DNA of 64,000 nt from Trichobilharzia szidati (GCA_944472155.2 OX235272.1:90154020-90218019), one strand, 5' to 3'. Positions 21,861-34,997 are shown, counted from the first letter of the stretch. Program-made: numbers and translations. Notes: a model not told the origin generated them from the sequence alone.

Positions 21861-24800
21861 ATGGATGAGAAGTACGATATTATTGTCTTGGGTACTGGTC
21901 TTAAGGTACTGTACTATCTAGTCGTACATACCTTTTATTATGCAGGAATGTATACTCAGTGGTTTGATGTCGGTTGAGGGGAAGAAGGTTTTGCATATGG
22001 ACAGGAATAACTACTATGGTGCTGAGACTACTTCCATAACTCCTCTCGAAGGTCTTTTTGAAAAGTTCAATGTAAAAGCTGACCTTCAGGCTTTTGGCCG
22101 TGGAAGAGATTGGAATGTGGATCTTATCCCGAAGTTCCTGATGGCTGATGGTCAGTAATCCTTCTACTTAATGTATACTTTGTAGGAAAGCTAGTGAAAT
22201 TGCTTGTTCATACCGGTGTCACTAAGTATCTGGAATTCAAAAGTATTGAAGAAAGCTACGTTTATGATAAGAAGGCAATACACAAAGTTCCCAGCAATGC
22301 AAGTGAAGCGCTCACTACAAGTGCGTTATTTTCTTAAAAGTAATTACATCAGGTTTGGTTTCGTTGTTTGAAAAGAGAAGATTGAGAAATCTCCTGCAAT
22401 GGGTAGTAGACGTTGACCCCCAAAATCCCTCGACTTGGAGTAATGTTTATCCTCACCCTAAAAGTGTCATGAGAGATTCAATCGAAGTGGCTTTTCAACA
22501 TTTTGGTGTTGATGAAACAACCAAGGTCAGTTTTATTTCCGTCTAGTTTTCACTTAACGTGTTTATATATAAAGTTATTTACATAAGTCACTCCTGATTT
22601 AAGGACAGTTGTTGGAGGTTTGATAAAACTTCTGTGAAAATATCATGAGACTAATCTTTTGCTTGAAGTACATTCAGTTTATTTGGTGTGAAAAGGAATC
22701 TTCTTAACTGCAGTATGCAAAATTAACGATTTTCAGAAGAACTAAATCCAGTCGGGATGAAGATCAGAGGAATAGACGTGATGTCAAAGTCATTCATGAG
22801 ACCCTAGATGACAGGCAAAAGGCATTAGTAGTGTGGAAAAACTTGATACTGAAGGTATAGCTATGAGCGTCGTCAGCATTGGCTAACCATATTGCGTTGA
22901 TCACGTGTCGAGTTAACAAATTATGCAGTAAAACTAGCTCAGCAGATATGCAGAATTTAGTCATAAAGCAAGAGATTCGTGTTGGTTGTAACTAGTCAGC
23001 TGGTGTTACGAATGCCGTCCTGCAGGAAATCCCTCTAACCCTTAGTTCTATCTTTTGTCATTAAGCGCATGTTAGGTTTAAAATTCTGCTTCTGCAATAT
23101 CTTTAGTGCCCATGATATTATTTGCACAGTATTCGTTCAGGTCAGTATTGTTTAACTGCAAGAAGGTGAACTCCCTTAAGAATTGTATTCTAGTAACTTA
23201 CTAGGCTGCTGCACCGTTGAGCAGAGGTCTTTGGGGAGCAACCCAGATATTTGCAAGTTGTCGACGCAACCTTAATGAGACTAGAAGTTTTTTAGTGCAC
23301 CAGTAAGAAATGTTTAACTACATTATCTGGGATGCTGACTAATATTTGGAAGTCTATAATAATTCCACCTGGTGTAGGTCACTTGGCATCCAAGTTTATA
23401 GGAAAGAGAACAGCTCTTGTAATAACGACAGGGAACGGGCTTAACTGTGTCTAAAGCCTTAATGTTTATATTCATTTTTGAATAAGTTAAGCTCAAGAAC
23501 AAGACCAAAAACACTGCTAGATACAGGTCGCCAACTAGTATAAGATGGTCTAGTGTTTGTCCTTCGGAGGGTCCTAGAAGAAACATCAAATGTCATACTT
23601 CTTGGCTTGGAAGCTTCACTTAATTTTGTTGATTGGAAGGTGTTATTTTTATGGCCGGTATTGAAGACATCTCTGAGAGTTTTATTCAAACCAAAGTATT
23701 TTGCTTGTATTTAGGCAGGCACGTATATGCTTAGAGTTACCGTATGTGGTAGGTGCTTCCTCATTTGTGTTAGGAACGTGCAGTGTTACTATTTTATCCA
23801 GTTTCATCATGAAAACGGCTGATATCATTAACTCAGGAGCTGGCTTGCTGTCAGGAAAGGAGATGGATACATAAACAATGTAGTATTGTTAAGCGTAGAC
23901 ACTGACAAAATGCTGTCTTCTGGTTAAGTGGAACAAAAATCTATGAATTGGCCATATATTAGGTTTCTATTTAATGTAAAGTGTCCCCTTAGATGTGATT
24001 TGCGCCGGATAGAGAGTAAAGTGATCGATTATAGTCAATACTTAGTTTGACCAATAAACCGACTACTGATAAAACTTCACTGCGAATATGAAACGCTTAT
24101 TTGGCATTTGCTAACTTGCGTCATTTTTGATGCTGGAGAAATATCTGCTGAGAAAGGTTTTGCACACTCAATGGTCTACCCTGTCCTACTTCATTGTTGT
24201 GAGACATAGTAGTTTAAAAATCGTGAGATAATGTTTTTTATCGTCATTTTCTTCTCTTGTTCAAGTTCGACCCATCAAAATTTTGAGTAATATTAACACT
24301 ACAGGTAGAGTGATAAGTGCAGAAGGTAAGTCAGTCGATGAAGCTCTAAGTCTTCACCATCTGACTGACTGACTGGCTTCAACGTAGAACTTTGCACCGA
24401 TGTGCAGCAGTTCAAGTTGCCACACTCCCTCCTTCTAGCACACAAAACAAGACAAGAGAGTAAAGAGAGATACAAAAGAGAGTGATAAACAGAAATATGA
24501 GACAAAAAGAATAGTAATATGGAGGAACCATTTAGTTTTATTAGATATTATAAGTCACAAGGAGTGGATGCATCTGCTCCATTGACAACGATTTTGAGCC
24601 ATATCACCAATTGTCTCCATCCATTGGTTTTTATCATCCCTAGGACCCCAACCAGGAAGTCTACACCTCCCTAAGTGGCTGGGTTAAACTAACTGTTGTG
24701 GATTTCATTGACTGATGCCGTGTTTTGGTTTGACCACCACTGGCTCTTTTCCAACCTGATCCTATGACAACCAACATTGCCCGTCGAGGAAGGCGATCGA

Positions 24801-27800
24801 TGGCTAGGCACACGTAACACATCCTAACCATCTCAATCGATTCGGCTGCTTCACAACCTCGTTTATTGATTTCTCCTCCTTACCTAGCACTCGACCGAAG
24901 CCTAAACTCAATATTGCTCACCCTATTATACCACCTAAGACGGGAGATAGAACGCAGATACATATGATCAAAGGCAGTTAACTGGCCTTTTCATGTCTTC
25001 CACTTTCAATGGCCAGGTCTCATGGCCATGAGGAGGACAGAGCGGACTGCTGAGTGGTACACACGCCCTTTGGTTGACAGCCAGCCGGATATCACGTCTA
25101 CGCCTGAGACGGCATAAACTGGCATATGCGAAACGAGCCTTTTGTATCCGTGCTGAGATTTCGTCAGCAATCAATCCGTTTGTGCATACTGAGGGAGCGG
25201 ACGTCACGATGTCACCAACAGCAGGCAAAGCTCAAATGAAGTGGAGACTGAATTCCTCCAGGACAATGACAGCAAGACTGATCTCAAAAGGAAGGGAAGT
25301 TACAACTATCCAACTTCCCAAATAGGTGAAGTGGTCAACGCTCTTTACCACCTCACTCCTTATTTCTAAGCTATGGATCAGTGTAGTCCAGTCCTATAGC
25401 ATCATCTTACATTTGACGGGAGTGAATCGCATGCTAAACATTCTCAGATTGCAGCTCAATGTGTTCAGAAGACTGCATTTTGTCAGCGTCCTCACCTAGA
25501 AGGACTATGTCATCTGCATATTCAAAGTCAACGAGATTATTCCCTGATAGCAAGTTAATCCCTGAGTAGCTGAAGTCAGTTAGGGTTAATTCCACCAATA
25601 AATTTTTGATGAAATTAAATAGAAGTGGGGGCAGTGGACATCCCTGACGGACACCACTAGTTGTCACTATTTCAGATGACAGCTCACCGTAAGCTCTTAC
25701 CCGGCTGCATGAGTTCGAGTAGAGCGCCTTGATCATTGCAATGCATTTTCTCGGCATTCCCTTCACAGCCGAACATCGACATAGTACCTTTCGGTTGACG
25801 GAATCGAATGACGCCTCTAGGTTAAGAAATATGACGATTGTTGGAGGCCGGTAAGTATGCTTATGTTCGAGAATTTGTCGGAGGGTGATGATATGATATG
25901 GTCTAAAGCCTGCCTGATCTTCTGGTGTTTGTTCCTTCCGAGAACCGCCTAGTGTACGCATTATTATTGAGTCTAGAACTTTAGATACCACATTAGTCAA
26001 GCTAATCCCCCTATGATTATCACAGGAAGACTTGTCTCCCTTCTTGCATAACGGGATAATCAATGACTTACACCAACCCGATGGGACTTCCTCTGATTTC
26101 CAGACTATGCCTGATACCTCAGTTAACGCAGACAATGAACTTTCTCCGCCGTCCTTAAACAACTCTGGAGTCATTCCATCGGATCAGACTAGCGACAGCT
26201 TTTGTAACCTCATTTAGGGACGGAGGACCTGTGTTGATGTTGAATGCTCCGTAAGTGGAGCGTGGCTGTATGCCAATGGAGTTGCTCCTCAAAGTTTTCT
26301 TTCCAACGTCCCAGTCGTCTATCCTGGGAGGTAACTATGATGCCATTTTTCTCAGAGATTGTTTCACTTATCATTTACCTTTTACCACTTGTTTCCCTGA
26401 TAAGCCTAAATAGTTGTCTGGTGTTACCAATCGCCGATGCCTTTTCCATCTCATTCGCTTTTGTCGCCGACCACTGTTCACGGTTGTTACGAAGGTTTCT
26501 TGTTAGTTTGCGTATGAGTAGCTTTCGCTCCTCACCATAGTCGGGAGCCTGCCGGAATCAGTCTTCTTGCGTCAATCAGTTCGGATGAGGTGGCAGAAAT
26601 CCAGTGGTTCTTACCAACTTTCGGTTTCATCATCTGAGATATTTAGGATGTTATGCACACCACGCCACCGCCTTTCTGAAAGGAAATATGTTAGCTAAAG
26701 TAGGATTAAATAAAGTATAATTATATTTTAATAGTTTACACACAATGATAAGTTTTGTTATTGGTAATATTTCGAGCAAAATTACCAATAACAAAACTTA
26801 TCATTGTGTGTAAACTATTAAAATATAATTATACTTTATTTGATCTAATCCACAATGCTCAAACTTTTTACTGATATTAAAATAGGATTAGTTTAGGAAA
26901 GATTTACGGATGGTCAGATCAAAAATATATCAGTCCATAAAGTTGTAGACTGACTTGGAACATTGGGATGCTAAGGATTATTATTTGGGAACGTTGTGTA
27001 CGCGGTTTTGTATCGTTCAGAATGGCACAGATGTATGCAACCTATATTACTTTCAAAGTTTCGAATATAACATTTTTGTGTGTTGTAGTGTTATTTCTGT
27101 TATCTTTTATGTTTACTTTTGCGGTGTGTAGCAGCATAAGCTAATTCATGTTTGTCCCAATTCCCATGTCAGTTTTTCAGTCACTACTACCAGTTCGGGA
27201 CATAAACGGTTTCTTCCCATCTTTTATATGTGTTTCTAATTTCATTATTGCTTTACTTTCCTTGTGGTTTTTACATTTATATAACTATGCATAATGTAAC
27301 AGTCGCGTGCAACTACGTATATATATTAACTTTATTTTTAAATGTTTAGAATTTCGTCGGTCATGCCGTTTGCTTGTATACAGACGATTCGTATAAACAG
27401 AAAGCACCGGCCATAGAGGTTATTACCAAAATGCAGTTGTACAATCACTCAGTCAACCGATTTGGAAAGTCTCCATACCTTTATCCTCTATATGGTTTGG
27501 GAGAACTGCCTCAATCATTCGCTCGACTGAGCGCAGTGTATGGAGGTACATATATGTTAAACAAACCAGTAGACGAAATTGTGATGGAAAATGGCAAAGT
27601 TGTTGGCGTAAAATCTGAAGGTGAGGTCGCACGTTGTGACAAAGTAATATGTGATCCTAGCTATGCACCAGATCGTGTTCGAAAATGTGGTCAGGTCAGT
27701 TTGCAAATTTTTTATTTGTTCCAGTAATTTACTCCTTCTCGCTACATCTTAGGTGTCTGTTTTTATTCTGTAATAAAACAGTAAATGTTACATCAACTAA

Positions 27801-30800
27801 TAGTATATATACATATTCGCCTTAATAGTGATGGCATTGTTAACTCAATATATGACCACAACTTCTTTAGTGCGGTGGTTACATATACTAAATTATATTC
27901 AATACCTCATTCAAAGGGAACTCATTTAGTAGGATCTCCCATAATGCTGTTTCTTAATACTGTTTTCCCCTTGCATTGTTAATGCCTTCCGGATCGAGTA
28001 ATAAGTTATACGAGAATAACTGAGCAGAAGACTTAAAGTAGTGTGCTAAATAAAAGCGTAGTGTAATAAACATTCAGTCTACCTAAGTACTTTTCCAATA
28101 GACCGACTGTGATTGCAGCGTAAACACCAACCAATCGTTCTGTGAGAACTGTCTTTACTACCAAAGAATCAAACGGTATTCACATAAATGCTGCATATCT
28201 GGCACTTCAAATTCCTGTGGAAGCGGTGACCAAGCTGTTTAATGTTAGAACGAGGTATGCACCTAATAGACAGGAAATTTTATCTGTAAAACACAGGTGT
28301 CTTTCAACGCGAAACCATGTTCACCGCTTAATTTTATCTAATATTATCACTACTAGGTACAATCTAATGTGAAGTCTCTTAAACGATCGTCTCTACATCT
28401 ATGCGTTTCGAGTTGAACACAGGGCTTCAAGCTCGAGCTTTGGAGTTTCAGAAGCAGTGGTGTTTTTCTAACGGGGTGGGGTTGTTAGCCTCCCGCCCAA
28501 CCTTCCCGGTTAATCAAGGTTTAGGAGTGCCTTGGTCATGAATCGAACCTTGGATCAGTAGGGACGTGGTTGGTGAGCATTCTATCACTTAATTAGTTTG
28601 AGTAAAAGTTCAGGATAATGAAACAGAATCGCTGCACTGATTCATGATTTGTATACCGGTCATTTCGAGGCATGTGAAGAGAATTAGGATCCCCAAGTAG
28701 TTAAAAATCAATAGCCCGTAACCCCCAGTTACATGAATCAAAATCGAAATGTCGTACATATTCCACTAATTTTCATTAAATTATTGTCTCTTCACTCTCG
28801 TGCCTTTTTTACTGAATCTCTTCTCAAGTGTGTTGTATTTTTGTGTCTCTGAATTTGGCAACCTTAATTATTGTGCATACGCGCAAAATTTCACAATGAT
28901 TTGTCTATGTCAATCAGAATTAATTAACTTCTGCTTTGAAAATAACATGTGACAAGTTAAATAACAATTATGAAGTCCAAAAGTTCATCATGGCGAGGCA
29001 ATTCTATTCGTTGTAACACATACCTAAAGATTCTATCTCTAAGTTATCAGTAATTTTGTGATTTGCTTCAATCAGTAATGAAGATTGGTATAATAAGGCT
29101 TCTTAATGCACTGTCAATCAAAGTAAGGTAGTCAAAAAGCGATTTTCATTAAAAGTCTTTGTGTGACCTACTTAGGTCTACTTGTGTTGTGTCTATGAAT
29201 TTGAAGTTAGTCTAATTAGACAAATGTGTAGTTCATGTGACTTCCTCGTGTTTACTTGTCTACATTTACAGTCTTGTTTCACTGGATAAAGCACACGTTA
29301 CTTGGAAGTATGCCTTGATTAGTAGTCTTAAAATTCAGGTGTGTCCCTTTTCACCAGTTTGAAGCCTGTTAGCTAAATATGGATGTATTAGTTTTCGAAC
29401 ACCACGATTGTCAGTGCTACTGATGGTGTACAAAGTTAAATATCCAGTCATGTTTTCAAATGGACTGTTTTCCATGATTTTGCATTGAAGGATCTAGCTA
29501 TTATTGCTATTATTGTTATTATTCCGCGTGGAGCATAGGGCTTCAACAACACATCTCCGCTTTGTCCTGTTCCCTGCTGTCCTCTTCAGCTGACCTCACA
29601 ATTGCCCATAGACTCTTGTCTCCCCCTACGCTATCTCTTCCATGTTACCCTCAAACCTACACCCAACTCGTCGTTTCCCATTTGCGTTCCACTCGAGGTA
29701 ATGCTTCGTACACGATGTCACCTAACGGTCTCCTCGGTGTGTTGAGCAGTAGGTTTTCGGTTGGTTCGCTCTTAGAGTTTCTTGTTGCTAACTCTTTCTG
29801 TCCCGCCATTTGATCTTCAACATGGAGCCAGCAAAGGTGGCAGCTGTTGATAAAAGTCTGCAGTAGTCTGTTAGAGATGGTTCTGGCAACACACACGCCA
29901 AGTTTCTGATCCATATCGAAGAGATGACTGACTTAACATAGGTGTGAAAAATCGGAATTTTGTTCTTCATGCTTTAGTGCAGTAGATTTCCAAACTGATT
30001 TCAGATCAATGTAGGTCTACTTTGCCCTTCCGATTCTGGTTTTGACGTCTTCATCCGTGCCGTCCGCCTGTAGTTGTAACGAGGCTGTTGCCTAGATATG
30101 GGAAGGGAGTGACGTCTTCTAAATTTATTCCGTTGATAGTAATTGGTACTTGTTGTTGGTTGGATGGATCTACTTACTAACAGAAAAAACTATGGGGCTG
30201 GTATTATCTGTCAATGCATTGAAAAGTGGAAAGCTTTATTGCCTTATTTTTCCGGATCAGTATGTCTAAACAACTGTGGTGCGTGTGTAGTCTTACAATC
30301 GTTTAGTTTGGAAACTAATATCACTTTTTTTCGTTTCCAGGTTGTTCGTGCTATATGCATTTTGAATCATCCCATTCCAAATGTAAAAAATGCTCTTTCG
30401 TCACAAATAATCATTCCTCAAAATCAAGTTGGTCGACGTCATGGTATGTTAAAATAGACTGCTCTTTATATACACATCTTAATTGTAGATATATACGTAT
30501 CTTGTGTTTCACATCCACATTACGTTTGTCCGGAGAAATTCTTTATTGTTCTTGTGGCAACGACTGTAGAAACATCAAATCCACATCAAGAACTTCAACC
30601 TGGACTACAGTTACTTGGACGTATTGAGCATATATTTTATTCAGTAGCAGATTTATATGAACCTATCGACGATGGTAAATCAAGCAATGTAAGTTTTCAA
30701 ATGTTGGTTTTCATGGATTAGATTGGTTACGAGATTTCATCATGAGCTGACATCAGTTAGAGAACCATTTGAAAACCTGGGAGTAATGGATACCTGTCTC

Positions 30801-33800
30801 GTTCTTGTTTGGGACTCCTCAACAGTATGCACCCGTCGCCAGGGTTGGAACCCAAGACCTCCCGGTTACAAAGCGAGATCGTAGACCATTAAGCCACTAG
30901 GGCCCAATCCAATGGCCATCCCCCAAATTCCAACTTCTGCTTATCCGCGTGACCACTGGCCAATGTCATCGCTGGTGAGTGTTTGTCCTCACACCCCACC
31001 TGCTGTACGCCACTGGTCACAAAAATACAGAATTTTGCATTCGCTAAATACAAGTACTATTGTCAATTGTGCCGTAACCTACTAAACAATACAGGTCCCA
31101 GCTTGCTATGTCTAATTCAAACGTTATCTCATGTCCCCTCCACTCTTATGATTTTACATAACTAGCTTTAGTTCACTGTCTAATTCTAGTTGTTATAGTA
31201 TTAGCTCCTTTTGTCATCTGTAACAGACTTCTACATTAATTATATCTGGACTAATTTATGTGCATAGTTATCAAATAAGAATTCTCGTTTTGTCTGTATC
31301 AGAATGTGTAAAGTTCCTTCGATATGTCGCATAATTCTTCCTGTTTACTGGAAACTTATACTGATCAGAACGAAAATGGCTATGTAAATTGGATAGTCAG
31401 TATAAATTCGTAGCACACATGACCATTCTGCAGTAAAGGGAAAAGAACAAAAAGTACAGTAAAGATATCTTCTCGGCTATTTCATCCTCAAAAGCCCCTT
31501 GTAATCTATACTCACATCTTTAATCTCCTTCGATTTTATGTGGAGTTACGTAATAATTGTATCTATGTAAACTTATGTATATAAATGCAATTGTACAGTT
31601 GCTTTGGTGGATGAAATTGCTTAAAAGATATCTTTATTATACTTCTTGTTCTTTTCTCTCTAACATCCTGTTGTAAGCAAAAGTCATCTCAAGCAAATAA
31701 GTACTTTCACTAGGTGACACAGAACAAGGTACTGAGAGACAAAGGTATTTGTTATCACGTATGCGTTTTTGAGTCTTCATTGTAGTTTGTTATATTATGA
31801 TTTGTACAAATGCTGTCCGATCGCCTGCAGCAGATTCATTCCTGGGATCGTAGGGATTCATTCCCCGAACTTCTTTAATTTCAACCCGCTTTAGACGTCA
31901 AATTTTTATGTTTAACGCTGGTTCAAATAGGGTAATAAAGCATCTCAGACCTTCTATACACCTTTTAATTGTCTTTCTTCTCACACACTTGTTCACTACA
32001 GGATTATTTCTTTATATGGTCCCATTTGCGCGTTGGTGGCACAGTGGTTAGGACTCTTGCCGACCATGCACATGGTCCAGGGTTCGATCCCCTGCCGACG
32101 CACACCCGATATCTATGGTCGGCCTGCGAAATTTGGGCTACCGATATCCATGCTGAAAATGCCATACTCGTACTGAAAATATGGTGTGGCATCAAGCTGT
32201 AATCAAAATAAAAACAATAAAAAAACTAATTTGGGTGTGCTGATCCAGGAGGTGTCAACCTGAATGAGTGCCGTTCTTCCATCTAGGGTTTTTAAGCTGA
32301 GTTTTCTTCTGGAATACATCATTAGATAAAACAGGTTTCCGCTGGTGTTGAAGAACTTGTTTGGTCTTTTGAATAAAATTATTTTAGAAGGAAGTCATTA
32401 ATGTGGATAATGTTCAATATGCATTGAATGGTAGTTTAGTAGAATACTTGTTATAGTAACAAGGTTCTACTATAAAGTTGGGAATTATGGCAAAGTTGAA
32501 CTAACAGTCAAAACCACAGTGACCTTGAGCAACCAAACAGAATTCAGATGCAAAAAAGTCGCATAAACATTGAAAAATACACCAAAACATATTGCTAACA
32601 TGATATTACACCGTATATTTGTAGCTTATGTGTTGTAAGAATGTCTTCCAGTCACTACACAGATGATCTATGGACAAACTGTTCGATGCGCTATATATCC
32701 ATTCATCCAAGTGACTGTAGGTCACGATACTTTGAGATCCATTGATATTTCTGATACTATTCTTCAACATACTCCTAACTTTAACCCTAGATCCTCTGCC
32801 TCAATCTTAAATGCCATAACACTACCTGACAGTGTAGATCTGCAGAGAAAGTACGTAGTAAATAAGTAGAATATTGTATCTATCCTCTCCAAGTTCAAAA
32901 AGGCAGGCATGATTTGATTTGGAGTGACATTTCATAGCATTCCCTGTGTCTGATCGGTCCTTGCAGGTCTACTTTATAAGGACCTTGACTTTGGCTATAA
33001 TACTTTAATTTCACTGGAATTATCCTTATCCTGGAGTCTTTGTTAGAGTTCTAAATTTTGGTTAATCAGATTATGTGATCGACTTCTTTACCACTAGGTC
33101 ACAATGTCATAGTGTACACTCTGTCAGGTTTTAAACAGGCAGGTTGTGTCACTGTCGCTTGTAAAACAGAGTTCATTTATTCCTCCAAATTCAATAATAG
33201 ACCAATGTGTAGTACAAAAGTTACATTTTGTAGACTGTTTCTTAAAGACTGAATTAACAATGGTTGATCCAGTACATATATGTGATCATATTCATGAAGA
33301 GTTTGTGCACTGTGAAGTAATGATCCAGTTTGTTATTGAAGATGAATCTGTACGCATTTGTTACTAAACTTATATATAACTTATGGTAGTTTACAGCATT
33401 ATTTTATTCCCTTACGTTCCCAATGGAACATGGGCTTCTAGTTTGAGCTTTGAAGGTTCAGTAGCAGTGTGGTTTTATTTTTACGAGGTAGGATTGCTAG
33501 CCTCATGTTCAACCTTCCCTCGTTATCTGGCTTACTACTGGCTTTATTATTCATTAATGTAAAACATAGAACCTTGTACAATATAGATATGATAGAGAAG
33601 ATTTGTAGCTCAGGTGGATGATTTTGATGTGGTTGTGTTCTCTGAGCTGGATAGTTAATTTGCGAAGCTTTCATCGCCCTACTAGGCGACATCTTCGGCG
33701 CATACTTCAATTTGAAGTGAACTTTTAGATTTCTCCACGGGTTTATTAATCATCTCTCCTGGTGACCTTCGACATGATTGTTTATTTGACTTGAACTTTG

Positions 33801-34997
33801 ACCCTGTTTTGTATGAGGTTTCTTTCTTATCGGTTGATAAATTTTGTCAATCTCGATGTGTCTATTGATTGATGATTCACTGGAATGCCAAGCTTCTAAA
33901 AATTCTCTAACATTCTTGTTGTTTCCTCTGTCTAATATTTAAACGTTGTCCCAGTCGAATTGATGTCCGTGGTTGTCTGTATGCAGTGATGTGAGGGAGT
34001 GGATGTCATATCTTTTGACGGCTAGCTTATGATCGTGGATACGAAAACGAAGGGGACGTCCACTTTGGCCAATATAGTGTTTTTCGCAGTAGATACAATT
34101 TATTTCGTAAATGATGTTGGTTTTATCTTCTTTCGCTGTTGAGTCTTTTGGTTGACATAGAATTGAGTGGAGTGACTTTGTTGGTTTGTGTACGACGTCA
34201 ATTCCTAAAGGTTTGAAGAGTCTTGTAGTGATTTCTGAGATATCCTTTATATATGGTAAGGCGATTTTCTTTGTGCTTTCCTTGGGGGCTTTTGGTTTGA
34301 TAGGTTGGCTTGGGGGTATATGTCTTTTGATGAAATTCCGTGGATATCCATTCTTTGTACAATATAGGTACCAAGGAGATGTGCCACACAATAATAATAA
34401 TAATAATAATAAAGCAACAATATATAAAGAAAGTAGGAGAGAATGAATAAAGGACGTCATCCAAAAAGGAGGCAAGTACATTTGACAACAGCAGACAACA
34501 TTCGGCGTATTACTGTTAGAAAAGGAAGAAATAAGTAAATTGTAGCATGTTGTCCATTGATTGCAATTCCTGGCCATATCTGTTAACATTTCGAACCAAC
34601 CAAGTAGTTGCGATGTACCAACCGATGCTAACCCACGACGTCATATCATAGACTGACTACCTCTCCACTTTTTTACTACCGGTGTAAGAGTGCGTCGGCG
34701 GGGGATCGAAACCCGAGCAGCATGAGGCGCGTGGACGGCAACGCACAGCATAGTTTGTAATTATTTCCTACTTTCTGTATGTTCTCTTTTGTTGTGATCA
34801 TCATTATCATTGTTGAATATCAGTGCATACTTATTTCACCTAATTGTATTTCTCTCCTCTAGATATATATTTCAAAGAGTTATGATGCATCAACGCATTT
34901 TGAAAGTACATGCACAGATGTATTAGAAATGTATGAAAGAATCACTGGTCATCCATTTGACTTTAGTAAAGTTACAAGGAATCTAGAAGATGAATAA
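21861..34997 (+). CDS. GDI: Rab GDP dissociation inhibitor (GDI), eight coding exons
   Basis: Encodes about 446 residues, as in animal GDIs (445-447). GDI extracts prenylated GDP-bound Rab GTPases from membranes and recycles them in the cytosol. Exons: 21861-21905, 21946-22150, 22186-22320, 22353-22525, 27350-27694, 30341-30443, 30489-30688, 34863-34997; all introns are GT-AG and phases join. Family signatures: [10 protein letters not shown] at the start, [72 protein letters not shown] and S-Y-D-A-S-T-H-F-E. Introns 1-3 and 6 are 32-45 bases; introns 4, 5 and 7 are 2.6-4.8 kb and full of repeats. The first base of exon 5 is uncertain by one. Confidence 0.93.
22526..24299 (+). other. GDI intron 4, left part
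   Basis: Starts with the donor gtcagt. I see no repeat family or coding motif in this 1.8 kb. Short minus frames near 23320-23690 lack motifs. Confidence 0.4.
24300..26690 (-). pseudogene. LINE-B copy (RTE-like reverse transcriptase) in GDI intron 4
   Basis: A minus-strand LINE, opposite to the gene. The open part (26174-25434, 246 residues) carries RT motifs: C-K-K-G-D-K-S, N-H-R-G-I-S-L, Q-A-G-F-R-P, motif [20 protein letters not shown] and Y-A-D-D. In motif A the first acidic residue, normally Asp, is Asn, which should abolish activity. Upstream RT and linker pieces run to about 26690 in broken frames. Downstream comes the connector ([12 protein letters not shown], about 25040-24970) and a 3' region shared with 18.0 and 38.6 kb. 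Probably an SR2-like RTE relative; clade not certain. Confidence 0.75.
26703..26852. repeat. Near-perfect palindrome built from a PLE-A tail
   Basis: Two arms of about 68 bases flank the short centre atttcgagcaaaat. The left arm reads ggattaaataaagtataatt through ttgttattggtaat, and the right arm is its reverse complement with about one difference (tgatctaatcc). The same arm sequence is the 3' tail of the PLE copy at 55710-55800. It therefore looks like two PLE tails joined head to head with almost nothing between them. Confidence 0.85.
26853..27349 (+). other. GDI intron 4, right part
   Basis: No coding motif or repeat recognised. It ends with the acceptor aatgtttag before exon 5. Confidence 0.4.
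27695..28400 (+). other. GDI intron 5, left part
   Basis: Starts gtcagt. A 76-residue plus frame at 28142-28372 has no recognised motif. No repeat is assigned. Confidence 0.35.
28405..28610 (-). repeat. SINE-R copy in GDI intron 5
   Basis: The minus strand has a tRNA-like B box (aaggttcgattcatg at about 28540) and then a body (gggaaggttgggcgggaggc). The tail gaagccctgtgttcaactc is shared with RTE 3' ends. Confidence 0.6.
29505..30165 (-). pseudogene. 5'-truncated RTE copy in GDI intron 5
   Basis: Minus strand: the 3' end at the left is aataataatagc-like followed by gttgaagccctatgctccac. Inside are broken frames of the RTE C-terminal region ([14 protein letters not shown] and E-P-T-E-N-L-L). 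On the right lies the region before it (K-x-x-V-T-P-F-P-Y-like, 30090-30130). It is frameshifted and inactive. Confidence 0.65.
30735..31025 (-). repeat. SINE-H copy in GDI intron 7
   Basis: Minus-strand order: 5' head gtgaccagtggcgtacagca, tRNA-like A box (agtggcttaatggtctacga), B box (tgggttccaacccc-like), a decayed hammerhead (ttgaggagtcccaaac; the GAAA core reads GAGA) and the tail gttctctaactgatgtcagc. It matches the other SINE-H copies end to end. Confidence 0.75.
31026..32024 (+). other. GDI intron 7, unassigned part
   Basis: AT-rich with no clear repeat. It contains tttatgtatataaatgc-like runs near 31575. Confidence 0.35.
32025..32220 (+). repeat. SINE-T copy in GDI intron 7
   Basis: The plus-strand head has an A-box-like segment (ggtggcacagtggttagg) and a B box (gggttcgatcccc), about 30 bases apart. 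A body (cgacgcacacccgatatc, then ggctaccgatatccatgctg) and the tail gctgtaatcaaaataaaa follow. The tRNA-like part is not a real tRNA gene: no full cloverleaf is evident and it continues into the body. Confidence 0.8.
32500..33140 (+). repeat. Dispersed repeat X in GDI intron 7
   Basis: Aligns by shared words with 16660-17300 and, at its start, with 9630-9690. It is noncoding and old. Confidence 0.4.
33405..33540 (-). repeat. SINE-R tail fragment in GDI intron 7
   Basis: Minus strand ...gaggctagcaatcctacctcg... ending cttcaaagctcaaactagaa and gcccatgttccattggg. Same order as at 28.4 kb but the tRNA-like head is missing. Confidence 0.55.
33590..34380 (-). pseudogene. 5'-truncated PLE-C copy in GDI intron 7
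   Basis: The minus frame reads N-G-Y-P-R-N-F-I-K, then [10 protein letters not shown], then a GIY-YIG nuclease: [27 protein letters not shown], and H-G-H-Q-F-D-W. The frame breaks at about 33940, with C-terminal pieces further left. In the frame starting at 34589 the first ~65 residues are not PLE. The 5' junction lies near a (taa)n run at 34390-34411. The 3' end carries a conserved hairpin (33665-33702). It is related to the copy at 43.2 kb. Confidence 0.75.
33665..33702 (-). ncRNA. Hammerhead-like hairpin in PLE-C tail
   Basis: Minus strand: ccgaagatgtcgcc, loop tagta, gggcgatgaaagc. A stem (gtcgcc with gggcgau) sits between CYGAAGA and GAAA, the layout of a hammerhead core. First core base and spacing are not perfect, so activity is doubtful. 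It covaries with 44200-44236. Confidence 0.45.

Noticed and set aside
32040..32110. tRNA gene
   Set aside because: A and B boxes are present, but the unit continues into a repeated body seen three times; it is a SINE head.
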